From contig JAEYPS010000023.1 in assembly GCA_023410475.1 (NCBI GenBank), forward strand, positions 38,733-102,732: DNA of 64,000 nucleotides, written 5' to 3'. The notes under the pieces are model-generated. The model was given only the letters and a program-made list of their open reading frames with translations, made no database searches and was not told the DNA's origin. The DNA comes from Bacillota bacterium. Lineage in GTDB: Bacteria > Bacillota > Clostridia > Christensenellales > SZUA-584. Positions 1 through 8,522 of the stretch are shown here, piece after piece. The translations under genes and the position numbers were made by a program. Numbering within the stretch: the stretch's first letter is position 1; every line of letters starts with the position of its first letter.

Positions 1-1
1 C

Positions 2-913
2 GCGCGCAAAGAGGCCAAGGGCGTCATTCCCGATATGCTGTTTGAGCGAAAGAGCATACACGTATACACAGGAGAAAAGGCAAAGCCGCGTATTACTATA
101 CCGGCTTTTCCGGGAACGAACTGTGAGACAGACTCTGCGGCGGCATTCCGGCGCGCGGGCGGGCTGCCCGAAGTGTTCGTTATGCGCAATATACGTCCCG
201 GCGACATAGAGCAGAGCATATCCGGTCTTGCAAGGCTTATAGAGTTGAGCCAGATATTGATGATACCCGGGGGGTTCTCGGGCGGCGACGAGCCGGACGG
301 CTCAGGCAAGTTCATAACGGCGGTGCTGCGCGCGCCCAAGGTCAAAAAGGCGGTCGAAGGCCTTTTGAGCAGGGACGGGCTTATACTCGGTATATGCAAC
401 GGTTTTCAGGCGCTGATAAAGACCGGTCTTCTGCCGTACGGCGAAATACGCGACATGCGCGAATCACCCCAAAAAGTCTCACGGCTTTTTTTGGACCCCG
501 AACAAAGTCCGACGCTTACGTTTAACGCCATAGGCCGCCACGTGTCGCGCGCGGCGAGAACGAGGATAACCTCAAACGCGTCGCCCTGGCTAATGTACTG
601 CAAAGCGGGGGATATTCACACCGTTCCCGTATCGCACGGAGAAGGACGGTTCGCAGCCTCCGAGGAAGAAGCGATGGCGCTCTACAAAAACGGTCAGATA
701 GCTACTCAGTACGTCGACAGCGAGGGAAAACCTACGATGGGAGAGGGAAATCTCAACGGATCTTTGCTCGCGGCAGAGGGACTGCTGTCTCCGGACGGTC
801 GCATATTCGGCAAGATGGCTCACAGCGAAAGGTTTACCAAAGGAACGCTTAAAAACGTTCCCGGCGAGAAGGATCAGAGGATTTTCGAAAGCGGCGTAAA
901 CTATTTTCTGTGA
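2..913 (+). CDS. purL: Phosphoribosylformylglycinamidine synthase, C-terminal part (5' truncated by window edge)
   Basis: The reading frame is open from base 2 and no start lies in the window, so this is the 3' end of a longer gene. It encodes the class I glutamine amidotransferase domain that supplies ammonia to the FGAM synthase of purine synthesis. Visible motifs are PGTNCE near the domain start, GGFSGGDE, the nucleophile Cys in GICNGFQAL, and the His-Glu region VSHGEGRF. The unbroken frame upstream of the amidotransferase fits a fused single-chain PurL rather than a free PurQ. The TGA stop is followed by a 47-base spacer before the next gene. Confidence 0.93.
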   Translation, partial: ARKEAKGVIPDMLFERKSIHVYTGEKAKPRITIPAFPGTNCETDSAAAFRRAGGLPEVFVMRNIRPGDIEQSISGLARLIELSQILMIPGGFSGGDEPDGSGKFITAVLRAPKVKKAVEGLLSRDGLILGICNGFQALIKTGLLPYGEIRDMRESPQKVSRLFLDPEQSPTLTFNAIGRHVSRAARTRITSNASPWLMYCKAGDIHTVPVSHGEGRFAASEEEAMALYKNGQIATQYVDSEGKPTMGEGNLNGSLLAAEGLLSPDGRIFGKMAHSERFTKGTLKNVPGEKDQRIFESGVNYFL

Positions 914-960
914 TAAAAATATAGATATATGAATATTTCGGTTTGTGATATACTGGCTCC

Positions 961-1680
961 ATGAGAAAATTCACGAAGAAGCAGATTATATGGTGCTCCG
1001 TACTCGTTGCTATTGTCGGGGCGCTCGTCGCGCTGTATTACATAGGCAAAGCAAACGGCTGGTTTACGCTGTTTGAATCCCAGGAAGAGATGCGCAAATA
1101 CGTCGCCTCGTTCGGCGCTCTCGCTCCTCTCGCGTTTTTTCTTTTGCAGTTCTTTCAGGTCGTATTCGCGCCGATACCAGGAAACGTAACGACTGTCGCG
1201 GGAGGCATGCTGTTCGGTTTCTGGAAAGCGTTTTTCATTTCCACCGCTGCTGTTTTTTTAGGTTCTCTCGCCGCATTCATGCTGGGAAGGCTGTTCGGCC
1301 GTCCGCTTGCCGAAAAGATAGCCGGCAAAGAGACTATAGACAAGTATATGAAGACGGTATCGTCACGCCAGAAGATCGTTCTTATAATGATGTTCCTTAT
1401 GCCGTTCTTCCCGGACGACATTCTGTGCATCATTGCCGGGCTATCGGCGATGAGCGTTCCTTATTTCGCGCTGCTCGTGATCCTTACACGGCCGTGGGGC
1501 CTTCTCTTCTCGGCGCTGCTGGGCTCAGGCGTTATAAGTATACCCGAATGGGCATGGATAGCGCTGATCTGCGTCGCGCTCGCGATGTTTATATTGTCGA
1601 TAAAATACGCTCCCGTCATAGAGGAGCGCGTTAAATCGTGGCTGGAAAAGACGTTTCTAAGGAATAAAGACAAAGCTTAA
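961..1680 (+). CDS. TVP38/TMEM64 (DedA-like, VTT domain) membrane protein
   Basis: A 239-residue protein with an N-terminal membrane segment at about residues 10-27 and several more hydrophobic helices. The central block has the VTT-type pattern FQVVFAPIPGNVTTVAGGMLFG followed by FWKAFF and the small-residue helix GSLAAFMLGRLFGRP. This family is tied to lipid scrambling or membrane homeostasis, but the substrate is not settled. It follows purL by 47 bases. No clear Shine-Dalgarno site precedes the ATG, although a TATACT sequence sits just upstream, so a very short or absent leader is possible. It converges with dnaN. Confidence 0.8.
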   Translation: MRKFTKKQIIWCSVLVAIVGALVALYYIGKANGWFTLFESQEEMRKYVASFGALAPLAFFLLQFFQVVFAPIPGNVTTVAGGMLFGFWKAFFISTAAVFLGSLAAFMLGRLFGRPLAEKIAGKETIDKYMKTVSSRQKIVLIMMFLMPFFPDDILCIIAGLSAMSVPYFALLVILTRPWGLLFSALLGSGVISIPEWAWIALICVALAMFILSIKYAPVIEERVKSWLEKTFLRNKDKA

Positions 1681-1765
1681 ATTTTAGGGCGAAGCGACGT
1701 ATGCTGCCGCTGTATTGGAACGCACCGACTCTTAACACTTACCTCCCCGTAATACATACAAACCC

Positions 1766-2869
1766 TTAGCCGTTGCTCGTCTTTACCGGAAGCACAAGAT
1801 AAAGAAAGCTGTCTCCCGAAACTGGGTGTATCATGCACGGGCTTATGTTCGTGTTCATGTCGAGCACGATCTCGTCGTCCCTTACTTCCTTCAGAACATC
1901 TAGCAGATAACGTGAGTTGAACGATATATCAAGATTCTTTCCGGTAAGCATTATGTCTACTTCTTCTCTCGCCTTACCCACTTCAGAATCGGACGTTATC
2001 GTCATTATACCGCCGTCTATGCTCAGGTTAACAAGATTCGTCTTTGACTGCCTTGCCATAATGCTCGCCCTCTCAAGGCTTGAGAGAAGGCTCTGAGTAT
2101 TCACTATGATCCTTGTCGTATGCTCTGTCGGCAGTATGTTTCTGTATTTAACATAGTCGCCCTGCAGCACTCTTGTCGCGATCTCTATATCGCCGCATAT
2201 TATCGTCACAAGGTTGTCCGACGCGTAAAGCTTTACCGTCTGCTCTTCCTCGGGCAGTATCCTCGCTATCTCGCGCATAGATCTCGACGGTACGACAACT
2301 TCGCGAGTATCTGTCCCCGACTGAATATTCTCCTGCCTTATAGCCAGCCTGTAGCCGTCAAGCGCTACCATCCTAAACGTTTTGCGGTTCATCTCGAGCA
2401 GTATCCCTGTAAGTATGGGCTTATCTTCGCTTACCGACGTCGCGAACACGGTCTGGTCTGTCATAGAAACCATCTGGTTCGAATACAGCGTCACCGCGTT
2501 TTCCCTTGTCCCCGCCGGAAACGCAGGATAGCTCTCAGCGTCCATATAGCAAAGCGTTGTCGTTGAGTGGCCGCACTGCAGTATCACGTTGTTGCCTTCT
2601 GTATACAACGATATCTCGCAGTCTTCAAATTTCGTCAGTATCTCTGCAAAAAGCCTTGCGGGAAGCACTAACTTTCCCGATTCGAGCACGTATGCCTCAG
2701 CCGAGCATTTTATCGAAAGTGTGCCGTCGCTGCCAAACAGCGTTATGCTGTCGCCTTGCGCGCTTATCATCATACCTTCCAGAAGGCTCACGGGCGACTT
2801 TGCGGCAATCGCTTTTGTCACGATATTTACGTTTTTTTGCAGCTCGTTCTTTTCACATACCAGTTTCAT
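1766..2869 (-). CDS. dnaN: DNA polymerase III subunit beta (sliding clamp)
   Basis: A 367-residue protein of normal length for the clamp. It starts MKLVCEKNELQKNVNIVTKAI and carries the usual signatures of the three repeated clamp domains, including LDGYRLA in the middle and a C-terminal VSGDSFLYLVLPVK (the end in most clamps reads MPxR-like). It is the ring-shaped processivity factor of chromosome replication. The ATG has a good AAAGGAG site seven bases upstream. It lies downstream of dnaA, separated by 235 bases that hold the origin unwinding element. Identity is secure from motifs and context. Confidence 0.97.
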   Translation of the reverse strand: MKLVCEKNELQKNVNIVTKAIAAKSPVSLLEGMMISAQGDSITLFGSDGTLSIKCSAEAYVLESGKLVLPARLFAEILTKFEDCEISLYTEGNNVILQCGHSTTTLCYMDAESYPAFPAGTRENAVTLYSNQMVSMTDQTVFATSVSEDKPILTGILLEMNRKTFRMVALDGYRLAIRQENIQSGTDTREVVVPSRSMREIARILPEEEQTVKLYASDNLVTIICGDIEIATRVLQGDYVKYRNILPTEHTTRIIVNTQSLLSSLERASIMARQSKTNLVNLSIDGGIMTITSDSEVGKAREEVDIMLTGKNLDISFNSRYLLDVLKEVRDDEIVLDMNTNISPCMIHPVSGDSFLYLVLPVKTSNG

Positions 2870-2904
2870 ATTTGTCTCCTTTACGCGCCAGCTGATGTTA
2901 TAGT

Positions 2905-2960
2905 TGCTTTTGTTAATTAAGTAGTATTAGTAATAGTAGTAGTGTTGATATCGTGGACAA
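2905..2960 (-). other. Chromosomal origin unwinding element: DnaA box, DnaA-trio tract, AT-rich DUE
   Basis: In the dnaA-dnaN spacer, read on the minus strand, the order is a G-run, a DnaA-box-like TTGTCCACG (2952-2960), nine bases, and then seven triplets CTA-CTA-CTA-TTA-CTA-ATA-CTA (2922-2942). An AT-rich stretch TTAATTAAC follows. This box, trio and AT-rich order is the one described for the Bacillus subtilis basal origin, where DnaA loads onto single-stranded trios. A second box-like TTGTCCACT lies at 3098-3106 over the dnaA stop codon. Calling it the unwinding site is inference from the pattern. Confidence 0.75.
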
Positions 2961-3104
2961 CCCCGTCTAGCCCATACCGCCGCAAAGTTTCGCGAATTTC
3001 TTTGCCGTCGGGATTTGTACAGGCTGTGCAAGCCTGTGCGATGAGCCGTGCATAAAAGTTTAAGGCGCTGCCATGCATTAAAAAAACTATAAACAGTTTG
3101 TCCA

Positions 3105-4460
3105 CTATTCGCGCAGCTTTATGATAAAGTCATCCACAAGCGTCCTTGTCTCGATATTCCTTTTTACCTCTTTTTCTATCTTGTCGTACGCGTGCTTGAC
3201 GGTTGTATGATCGCTCTTGCCGTATATTTCGGCTATAGCTTTGTACGATATGTCCATAAGCTTTCTTGTAAGATACATAGCGAGCTGGCGAGGATACGCT
3301 ATGTTCTGGTTTTTCTTGCTGCTTGTTATCTCGTCCTCTGATATCTCGTAATACTCGCATATGAGCTGAAGTATCTGCTTTGCGGAAATCTTCTTTGCCG
3401 TTGTTATCGTCAGAAAATCGCGTATAGCTATCTCGGCCTCCACAAGGTTGGGCGTGCGTCCGTTGAGCACGGTATACGCTATTATCTTATTTAGAGCTCC
3501 TTCAAGAGAGCGTATATTTGAGGAAACCTTTGTAGCTATAAGGTCGAGTATTTCCTTGCTCATATCGTATTTAAGCCCGTCTCTTGCGGCGATGTCCTTC
3601 GCTTTTTTTATCAGTATCGCGAGCTTCGTCTCATAGTTAGGGGGTTGTATGTCGGCAATAAGCCCTCCTTCAAAGCGCGACTGCAGCCTTTCCTCAAGAA
3701 GAGGTATCTCTTTTGGGGGTTTGTCGGACGATAATATTATCTGCTTGCTGTTTTCATGAAGGTCGTTGAACGTGTGGAAAAACTCCTCCTGCGTGCTCTC
3801 TTTGCCCGCGATGAACTGTATGTCGTCTATAAGCAGCACATCGGCCTTGCGGTATCTTTTGCGGAATTCCTCCGTCTTTGAGGTTCTTATGGCGTGTATA
3901 AGATCGTTTAAAAACGGCTCGCTCTTTACAAACATAACCGTAAAGCTGCCGTTGTTTGCGGAAATATGGTTTGCGATAGCCTGCATAAGGTGAGTTTTGC
4001 CGAGCCCCGTCTTTCCGTAAATGAATAAAGGGTTATAGGTCTTGCCGGGGTTTTCCGAGACAGCTACCGCCGCGGCATGTGCGAACTCGTTTGAGCTGCC
4101 CACAACGAAAGAATCGAATGTGTAAGACGGGTTGAGCGTCGTTTTAACAGAAGCGCTTTCGCTCATATTCTGCTGCTGTTTTATCTTTGAAGCTTCTTGC
4201 GCGTCGAGAAACACGACGTCGAAATCCTGAACGTCAAGGCCAAGCGCCTGCATTGCTATATCCATTGCGTTGGTTATTATATTCCGATAGCTTTTTTCTA
4301 CAAGCTCTTTATGAACGGGATTCAGAGTCTGGAAATAATATGTGCTGTCTGACTTTTTAACGGGGGACAGTGTTTTTATCCATGTGTCATATCTTACGCT
4401 TGCAAGATCTTGCTTCAGTATTTCCAAAGCTTTTTCCCAAAGTATTAAAAAAGTATCCAC
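3105..4460 (-). CDS. dnaA: Chromosomal replication initiator protein DnaA
   Basis: A 451-residue protein with the four DnaA domains: an N-terminal DnaB-interacting region, a short linker, the AAA+ core and a C-terminal DNA-binding helix-turn-helix. Visible motifs are Walker A GKTGLGKTH, Walker B DVLLIDDIQFI and the box-binding DHTTVKHAYDKI. The start is a GTG, with a GAGGT site nine bases upstream. A promoter and DnaA-box-like sites precede the gene, fitting autoregulation. The order dnaA then dnaN on the same strand is typical of Firmicutes. Confidence 0.98.
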   Translation of the reverse strand: MDTFLILWEKALEILKQDLASVRYDTWIKTLSPVKKSDSTYYFQTLNPVHKELVEKSYRNIITNAMDIAMQALGLDVQDFDVVFLDAQEASKIKQQQNMSESASVKTTLNPSYTFDSFVVGSSNEFAHAAAVAVSENPGKTYNPLFIYGKTGLGKTHLMQAIANHISANNGSFTVMFVKSEPFLNDLIHAIRTSKTEEFRKRYRKADVLLIDDIQFIAGKESTQEEFFHTFNDLHENSKQIILSSDKPPKEIPLLEERLQSRFEGGLIADIQPPNYETKLAILIKKAKDIAARDGLKYDMSKEILDLIATKVSSNIRSLEGALNKIIAYTVLNGRTPNLVEAEIAIRDFLTITTAKKISAKQILQLICEYYEISEDEITSSKKNQNIAYPRQLAMYLTRKLMDISYKAIAEIYGKSDHTTVKHAYDKIEKEVKRNIETRTLVDDFIIKLRE

Positions 4461-4554
4461 AAAAAAAGTACCTCAGAAATATTTAGCGGAAAATATGCCT
4501 CGTACGGCTGTAAACAAGAAAAAGCATTAAGCAGCAGACAACCGAATATGCTCG

Positions 4555-4588
4555 TAATCCACGAAGATATCCACATGAGCGCGGATAA
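4555..4588. promoter_or_regulatory. DnaA-box cluster upstream of dnaA
   Basis: Three sites resemble the consensus TTATCCACA: TAATCCACG at 4555-4563, ATATCCACA at 4567-4575 (8 of 9), and TTATCCGCG on the other strand at 4580-4588. They lie between the predicted dnaA promoter and the dnaA start, where DnaA binding would repress its own transcription or form the upstream half of a bipartite origin. The role is inferred. Confidence 0.55.
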
Positions 4589-4609
4589 CATATTACCCCT
4601 AGCTGCTAT

Positions 4610-4638
4610 ATTCTATCATAATAATTTTTGGGGCTCAA
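4610..4638 (-). promoter_or_regulatory. Predicted sigma-A promoter of dnaA
   Basis: On the minus strand a TTGAGC -35 (4633-4638) and a TAGAAT -10 (4610-4615) are separated by 17 bases. It would start transcription just before the DnaA-box cluster and about 145 bases upstream of the dnaA GTG. Confidence 0.55.
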
Positions 4639-4728
4639 TAGAATTTGTATAATATTAAAATGCGTAAAGTTATAACGCTGATCACAGCGCGCCAAAAAAG
4701 AATTTACAGTATGTATTATAAAGGTCTG

Positions 4729-5922
4729 CTAATAGACACGTCTTGCCATAACAAAATTACGGTCGTAATACCCTGTCATACTGCTTATTTTGACTACTCC
4801 GTCGCTGGAGCTGGCATTTATGAATTCTCCGTCTGAAACGTATATGCCTGTGTGGCTTATTCTTGAGCTTTTGTCAGACTTAAAGAACACGAGGTCTCCG
4901 GGCTTGAGAGACTTTCTCGATATTTTTTCCCAGCTTTCCACGCCGGAAAACCCCTTTGCGCTATATCTTGCCGTAGATACGCCCGTGTGCTTTAGTACAT
5001 AGTATACGAAACCTGAGCAGTCGAACGTCTTGGGGCCTTGGGTGGAATAAACATATTTTTTGCCCAGCTGCTGCTTGGCAAAACCGAGCAGCTTGTCTAC
5101 CGGCGATACTGCCGCTTCGGCGGGAGAAGCCTGTGCTATCCTGCTGTTGCCGTCCCACTTGGGGGCGGAATCCGAAAAAAGCAGAGCACGAGTATTCTTG
5201 CCCGCCTTTGCGTCGGCAGTGAGTCCGCATTGCGCCTGAAACTCTTTCAGCGCTTTTTCGGTTATGGCTCCGAAATATCCCGTAGCTTTATCGTATGTGT
5301 AAAAACCGAGTTCCCCCAGCCGCCGCTGCATTACCGATACGTCGCCGCCCCTGTCGCCGGGATATATGCAAAAATGCTTTGCCTTTCCTGAAAACAAGAG
5401 CGAAACAGTCTCAAGGCTCGCCGTTCCCGTCACCTTCAGCCCGTTAGTGCGCTGGAATCTTGCCACGGCCTGCTGAGTTACAGGGCCATAATATCCTGTG
5501 ATGCTGGAGTAGTCGTAGTATTCTAAGCTTTTTAGGCGTTGCTGTATTTCTGATATCTTTGCACCCTTATCGCCGGGGCCGTATTCTTCGCCGCTGCCTC
5601 CTGATACAAACCTGGTTGCGGGTATTTTAAAGTTCTGGCCAAAAAGTGAACTCAGCGTTTGAGGGCCGGCTTTGCCGTCAATAACAAGGGCGTTATCCGT
5701 CTGATATTCTATCACCGCCTGTTGTGTATCCGTACCGAAATAACCCGACGCGCTGCTTTTAAGATATCCGAGCTTGATGAGACGCTCCTGCAGCGTTTTA
5801 ACGTATTCATCCTGATCGCCTATCTTTAAAACTTCATACCGCTCCGCGGCAAGAACGCTCAGCGGTAATATTGATAACGCAAGAATTACAGACAGTATTA
5901 TCGTCAACAGTCTTTTGGTCAT
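4729..5922 (-). CDS. Secreted peptidoglycan hydrolase: three PG_binding_1 repeats plus NlpC/P60 endopeptidase
   Basis: A 397-residue exported protein. A signal peptide covers about residues 1-25 (hydrophobic core ILSVILALSILPLSV, cleavage near VLAA). Three peptidoglycan-binding repeats follow at about residues 35-95, 110-180 and 185-255, each with a GYFG or GYYG turn and a QQA/EKA helix. A linker leads to the NlpC/P60 domain at about 275-397, with catalytic Cys in FDCSGFVYY and His in ISHTGIYVSDG. It likely cuts stem peptides of the cell wall. Its placement between dnaA and pdp, flanked by DnaA-box clusters on both sides, is unusual. Confidence 0.9.
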   Translation of the reverse strand: MTKRLLTIILSVILALSILPLSVLAAERYEVLKIGDQDEYVKTLQERLIKLGYLKSSASGYFGTDTQQAVIEYQTDNALVIDGKAGPQTLSSLFGQNFKIPATRFVSGGSGEEYGPGDKGAKISEIQQRLKSLEYYDYSSITGYYGPVTQQAVARFQRTNGLKVTGTASLETVSLLFSGKAKHFCIYPGDRGGDVSVMQRRLGELGFYTYDKATGYFGAITEKALKEFQAQCGLTADAKAGKNTRALLFSDSAPKWDGNSRIAQASPAEAAVSPVDKLLGFAKQQLGKKYVYSTQGPKTFDCSGFVYYVLKHTGVSTARYSAKGFSGVESWEKISRKSLKPGDLVFFKSDKSSRISHTGIYVSDGEFINASSSDGVVKISSMTGYYDRNFVMARRVY

Positions 5923-6242
5923 AGCAGCCCCTTTTATCAGTATGCTGCAATTATAGCTTTAAAGCGGGATTTAAGGCAAAGCTAATAAAACGCCGTATAC
6001 AGTGAAAATGAACAATCTGTTTAATATATTACAGATATATTACATATATATTAATTTTTTAGCCTGTTTACTCCGTTTGCTGATTTGCGCTATTTATAAT
6101 TAAAAAAAGGGCTACAACGTTAAAATTCACGCACTTTATGATGGAAATTGACGAAACAAAGCGCATTATGACACAAATCACACGCTGATAACCCACTTAT
6201 CCACGAGATTATCCACGTTATCCACATGGTTTTACACAAAAC
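5923..6242. other. AT-rich intergenic region, candidate distal origin or regulatory segment
   Basis: About 320 bases without a gene. It carries a long A/T stretch around 6018-6060 (runs of TATATTACA and ATATATTAATTTTTT) and ends in the DnaA-box cluster at 6197-6239. The NlpC/P60 promoter must also lie here, but I see no convincing -35/-10 pair. The combination of AT-rich DNA next to DnaA boxes is origin-like. Confidence 0.5.
6197..6239 (+). promoter_or_regulatory. Cluster of three near-consensus DnaA boxes plus one weak box
   Basis: TTATCCACG at 6197-6205, TTATCCACG at 6209-6217 and the consensus TTATCCACA at 6218-6226 all point the same way. A weaker TTTACACAA follows at 6231-6239. This is the densest DnaA-binding pattern in the window and abuts the 3' end of pdp. 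It could be an upstream origin half, a DnaA titration site or a regulator of the adjacent gene. Confidence 0.75.
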
Positions 6243-7541
6243 TCATATTATTTCTTCATATATTAATGAAGGCCTTTGCGCGCTGTCCGAAATATTAAGA
6301 CATTCTTTTATGCTCTTTTGAGCCTGCTGCATTTTTGCTTTGTCACTGGCGTACACCTCGCAGAGTATGTCGCCTATCTCAACCCTGTCGCCGATCCTCT
6401 TTTTCAGAATATAACCTACGGAGAGGTCTATCGTATCGTCCTTCTTTACCCGCCCCGCCCCAAGCTCTCCCGCCGCCGTGCCGAGACCGCGGCAGTCGAC
6501 GGAGCTCAACACGCCGCTTTTATCAGAGTATACGCTTTCTATTATGGAGGCGCAAGGCAGCAAAGACGTATCGTATATTACATCTTTGTTTCCGCCCTGG
6601 GCTTCTATAATCTCGCCCAGCTTCCCAAGCGCCCGCCCCGAATCGAGCGCATGCAAAAGCGCCTGCTCCGCGTCTTGCATGCTGCGAGATATGCCGGCAA
6701 GGCAAAGCATACGGCTTGCGAGCGCCAGCGAAACGGTAAGAAGGTCTCCCTTTACTTTTCCCTGAAGTATCTCTATCGCTTCCGCGACTTCAAGCGAGTT
6801 TCCTACGGCGTTCCCCAGAGGCTGGTTCATGTCGCTTATTATGGCGGCCGTTTTTCTGCCCGAATTTCTGCCTATCTCGACCATTGCCCGGGCAAGCGCC
6901 TTCGAGTCCTCAAGCTCTCCCATAAACGCCCCGCCTCCTGTTTTGACGTCCAGCATTATTATCCCTGCGCCCGAGGCTATCTTCTTGCTCATTATGCTGC
7001 TCGCGATAAGGGGAATGCTCTCAACTGTGGCCGTAACGTCGCGAAGCGAATAGAGCATCTTGTCCGCCGGACACAGCCTCAATGTCTGGCCCATGACCGC
7101 CGCGCCCACGCTTTTTATCTGCGATATAAATTCTTCCAGAGAAAGGGATACGCTCATGCCGGGTATTGATTCGAGTTTGTCAAGCGTGCCGCCCGTATGT
7201 CCAAGGCCGCGTCCCGACATTTTTGCAACCTTGAGTCCGCACGCGGCTACAAGAGGAACGACGATTAGCGTCGTTGTATCCGCGACGCCTCCCGTTGAAT
7301 GCTTGTCGGCTACAACTCCGAGTGACTTAAGATCAGCGATGTCTCCCGAATGAGCCATAGCGTTGGTAAGGTATGAAGTCTCCTCGCCGTCAAGTCCCTT
7401 GAAATACACGGCCATCATAAACGCGGAGGCCTGATAATCAGGTATATCGCCCGCGACGAACCCGGATATAAAAAACTCTATCTCTTCGCGGGAAAGCTTT
7501 TTGCCGCCTCGTTTTTTTAATATAACATCGTACATCCTCAT
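6243..7541 (-). CDS. pdp: Pyrimidine-nucleoside phosphorylase
   Basis: A 432-residue enzyme that phosphorolyses uridine and thymidine in nucleoside salvage. It belongs to the thymidine phosphorylase/AnPRT fold: an N-terminal helical domain (SREEIEFFISGFV), the phosphate-binding motif KHSTGGVADTTTL, and the signature SGRGLGHTGGTLDKLES. The start at 7541 (MRMYDVIL) is chosen because a CCTCC complement (GGAGG) sits seven bases upstream; the open frame reaches further 5' but without a ribosome site. A good promoter lies at 7583-7611, divergent from the dapF promoter. Confidence 0.95.
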   Translation of the reverse strand: MRMYDVILKKRGGKKLSREEIEFFISGFVAGDIPDYQASAFMMAVYFKGLDGEETSYLTNAMAHSGDIADLKSLGVVADKHSTGGVADTTTLIVVPLVAACGLKVAKMSGRGLGHTGGTLDKLESIPGMSVSLSLEEFISQIKSVGAAVMGQTLRLCPADKMLYSLRDVTATVESIPLIASSIMSKKIASGAGIIMLDVKTGGGAFMGELEDSKALARAMVEIGRNSGRKTAAIISDMNQPLGNAVGNSLEVAEAIEILQGKVKGDLLTVSLALASRMLCLAGISRSMQDAEQALLHALDSGRALGKLGEIIEAQGGNKDVIYDTSLLPCASIIESVYSDKSGVLSSVDCRGLGTAAGELGAGRVKKDDTIDLSVGYILKKRIGDRVEIGDILCEVYASDKAKMQQAQKSIKECLNISDSAQRPSLIYEEII

Positions 7542-7582
7542 AGCTTTACCTCCGACGCTATCGATATCACCCTCGCAAGAAT

Positions 7583-7611
7583 TATATACCACAGAACGTT
7601 TGAAGCGTCAA
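7583..7611 (-). promoter_or_regulatory. Predicted promoter of pdp
   Basis: The minus strand has a TTGACG -35 (7606-7611) and a TATATA -10 (7583-7588) with 17-base spacing, upstream of the pdp ribosome site. Confidence 0.6.
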
Positions 7612-7638
7612 ATAAACCGCAAAATATAACAAGTATGG

Positions 7639-7667
7639 TTGCAGTCGCGCGGACAGGCAAGTATAAT
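7639..7667 (+). promoter_or_regulatory. Predicted promoter of dapF-cca
   Basis: A TTGCAG -35 (7639-7644), a 17-base spacer and a perfect TATAAT -10 (7662-7667) lie about 30 bases before the dapF ATG. Confidence 0.65.
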
Positions 7668-7697
7668 GGACACATAAGGTAAGATCGGGAGGAACAT

Positions 7698-8522
7698 ATG
7701 GAATTTACCAAGATGCACGGGCTTGGCAACGACTTTTTGATATTTGTGGACGACGATACGGACAGGGACTGGAACGCGGTTGCGAAGCGCGTTTGCCCGA
7801 GGGCGCTAAGCGTCGGGGCAGACGGCATACTCGTTGTGCTTCCCTCAGATGTCGCCGATCTTAAGATGAGGATAATCAACGCCGACGGGAGCGAGGCGGA
7901 GATGTGCGGCAACGGAATACGCTGTTTCGCAAAGTTTGTCTATGAAAAAGGAATAGCCGCGAAGACGAACCTTTCGGTTGAGACACTGGCCGGAGTTATG
8001 CACCCGAGGCTCTACGTTCAGGACGGTGTTGTAACGGGCGTGCGTGTCGACATGGGCAAGCCCTCGTTTGAGCGCGAGGCAATACCGATGAGCGGGCAGG
8101 GAGATGTATTCGATATCGACATAGAGGCCGCTGGACGAAATTTAAAGATTTCTTCGGTTCTTATGGGAGTGCCGCACACGGTGGTGCTTGTCGATGACGC
8201 GGATAAAATTGAGCTCGACGTATTGGGCCCGGCTATAGAGAAGCATCCGCTGTTTCCGAAGAAGACGAACGTCGACTTTGTGCAGATACTAGACAGGCAA
8301 AACATAAAGCTTCGCGTTTGGGAGAGGGGCGCAGGCCCGACGCTCGCATGCGGAACGGGAGCGAGCGCAAGCGTGGCGCTGCTCTATAAGATAGGGCTTG
8401 TAGACAGCAAAACGTCCGTACACCTTCACGCGGGAGAGCTTGTAATAGAGTGCCTCGAAGACGGCAGGGTAATGATGACCGGTCCGGCTGCCTGCGTATA
8501 CACCGGGACGCTCTGCGAATGA
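7698..8522 (+). CDS. dapF: Diaminopimelate epimerase
   Basis: A 274-residue cofactor-independent epimerase that converts LL- to meso-diaminopimelate for lysine and peptidoglycan. Both catalytic cysteines are visible: MCGNGIRCFAKF in the N-terminal half and ACGTGASASVALL in the C-terminal half. The N-terminus reads FTKMHGLGNDF, the family signature. A GGGAGG site precedes the ATG. The stop overlaps the next start as ATGA, so it is translationally coupled to cca. Confidence 0.97.
   Translation: MEFTKMHGLGNDFLIFVDDDTDRDWNAVAKRVCPRALSVGADGILVVLPSDVADLKMRIINADGSEAEMCGNGIRCFAKFVYEKGIAAKTNLSVETLAGVMHPRLYVQDGVVTGVRVDMGKPSFEREAIPMSGQGDVFDIDIEAAGRNLKISSVLMGVPHTVVLVDDADKIELDVLGPAIEKHPLFPKKTNVDFVQILDRQNIKLRVWERGAGPTLACGTGASASVALLYKIGLVDSKTSVHLHAGELVIECLEDGRVMMTGPAACVYTGTLCE

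Noticed and set aside
406..823. Antisense frames inside purL
   Set aside because: Shadows of a well-supported amidotransferase domain; no ribosome sites or recognisable motifs.
2917..3105. 62-codon minus-strand frame between dnaA and dnaN
   Set aside because: It overlaps the origin triplet tract and box, has repetitive Thr/Asn at its end from the triplets, and has no ribosome site.
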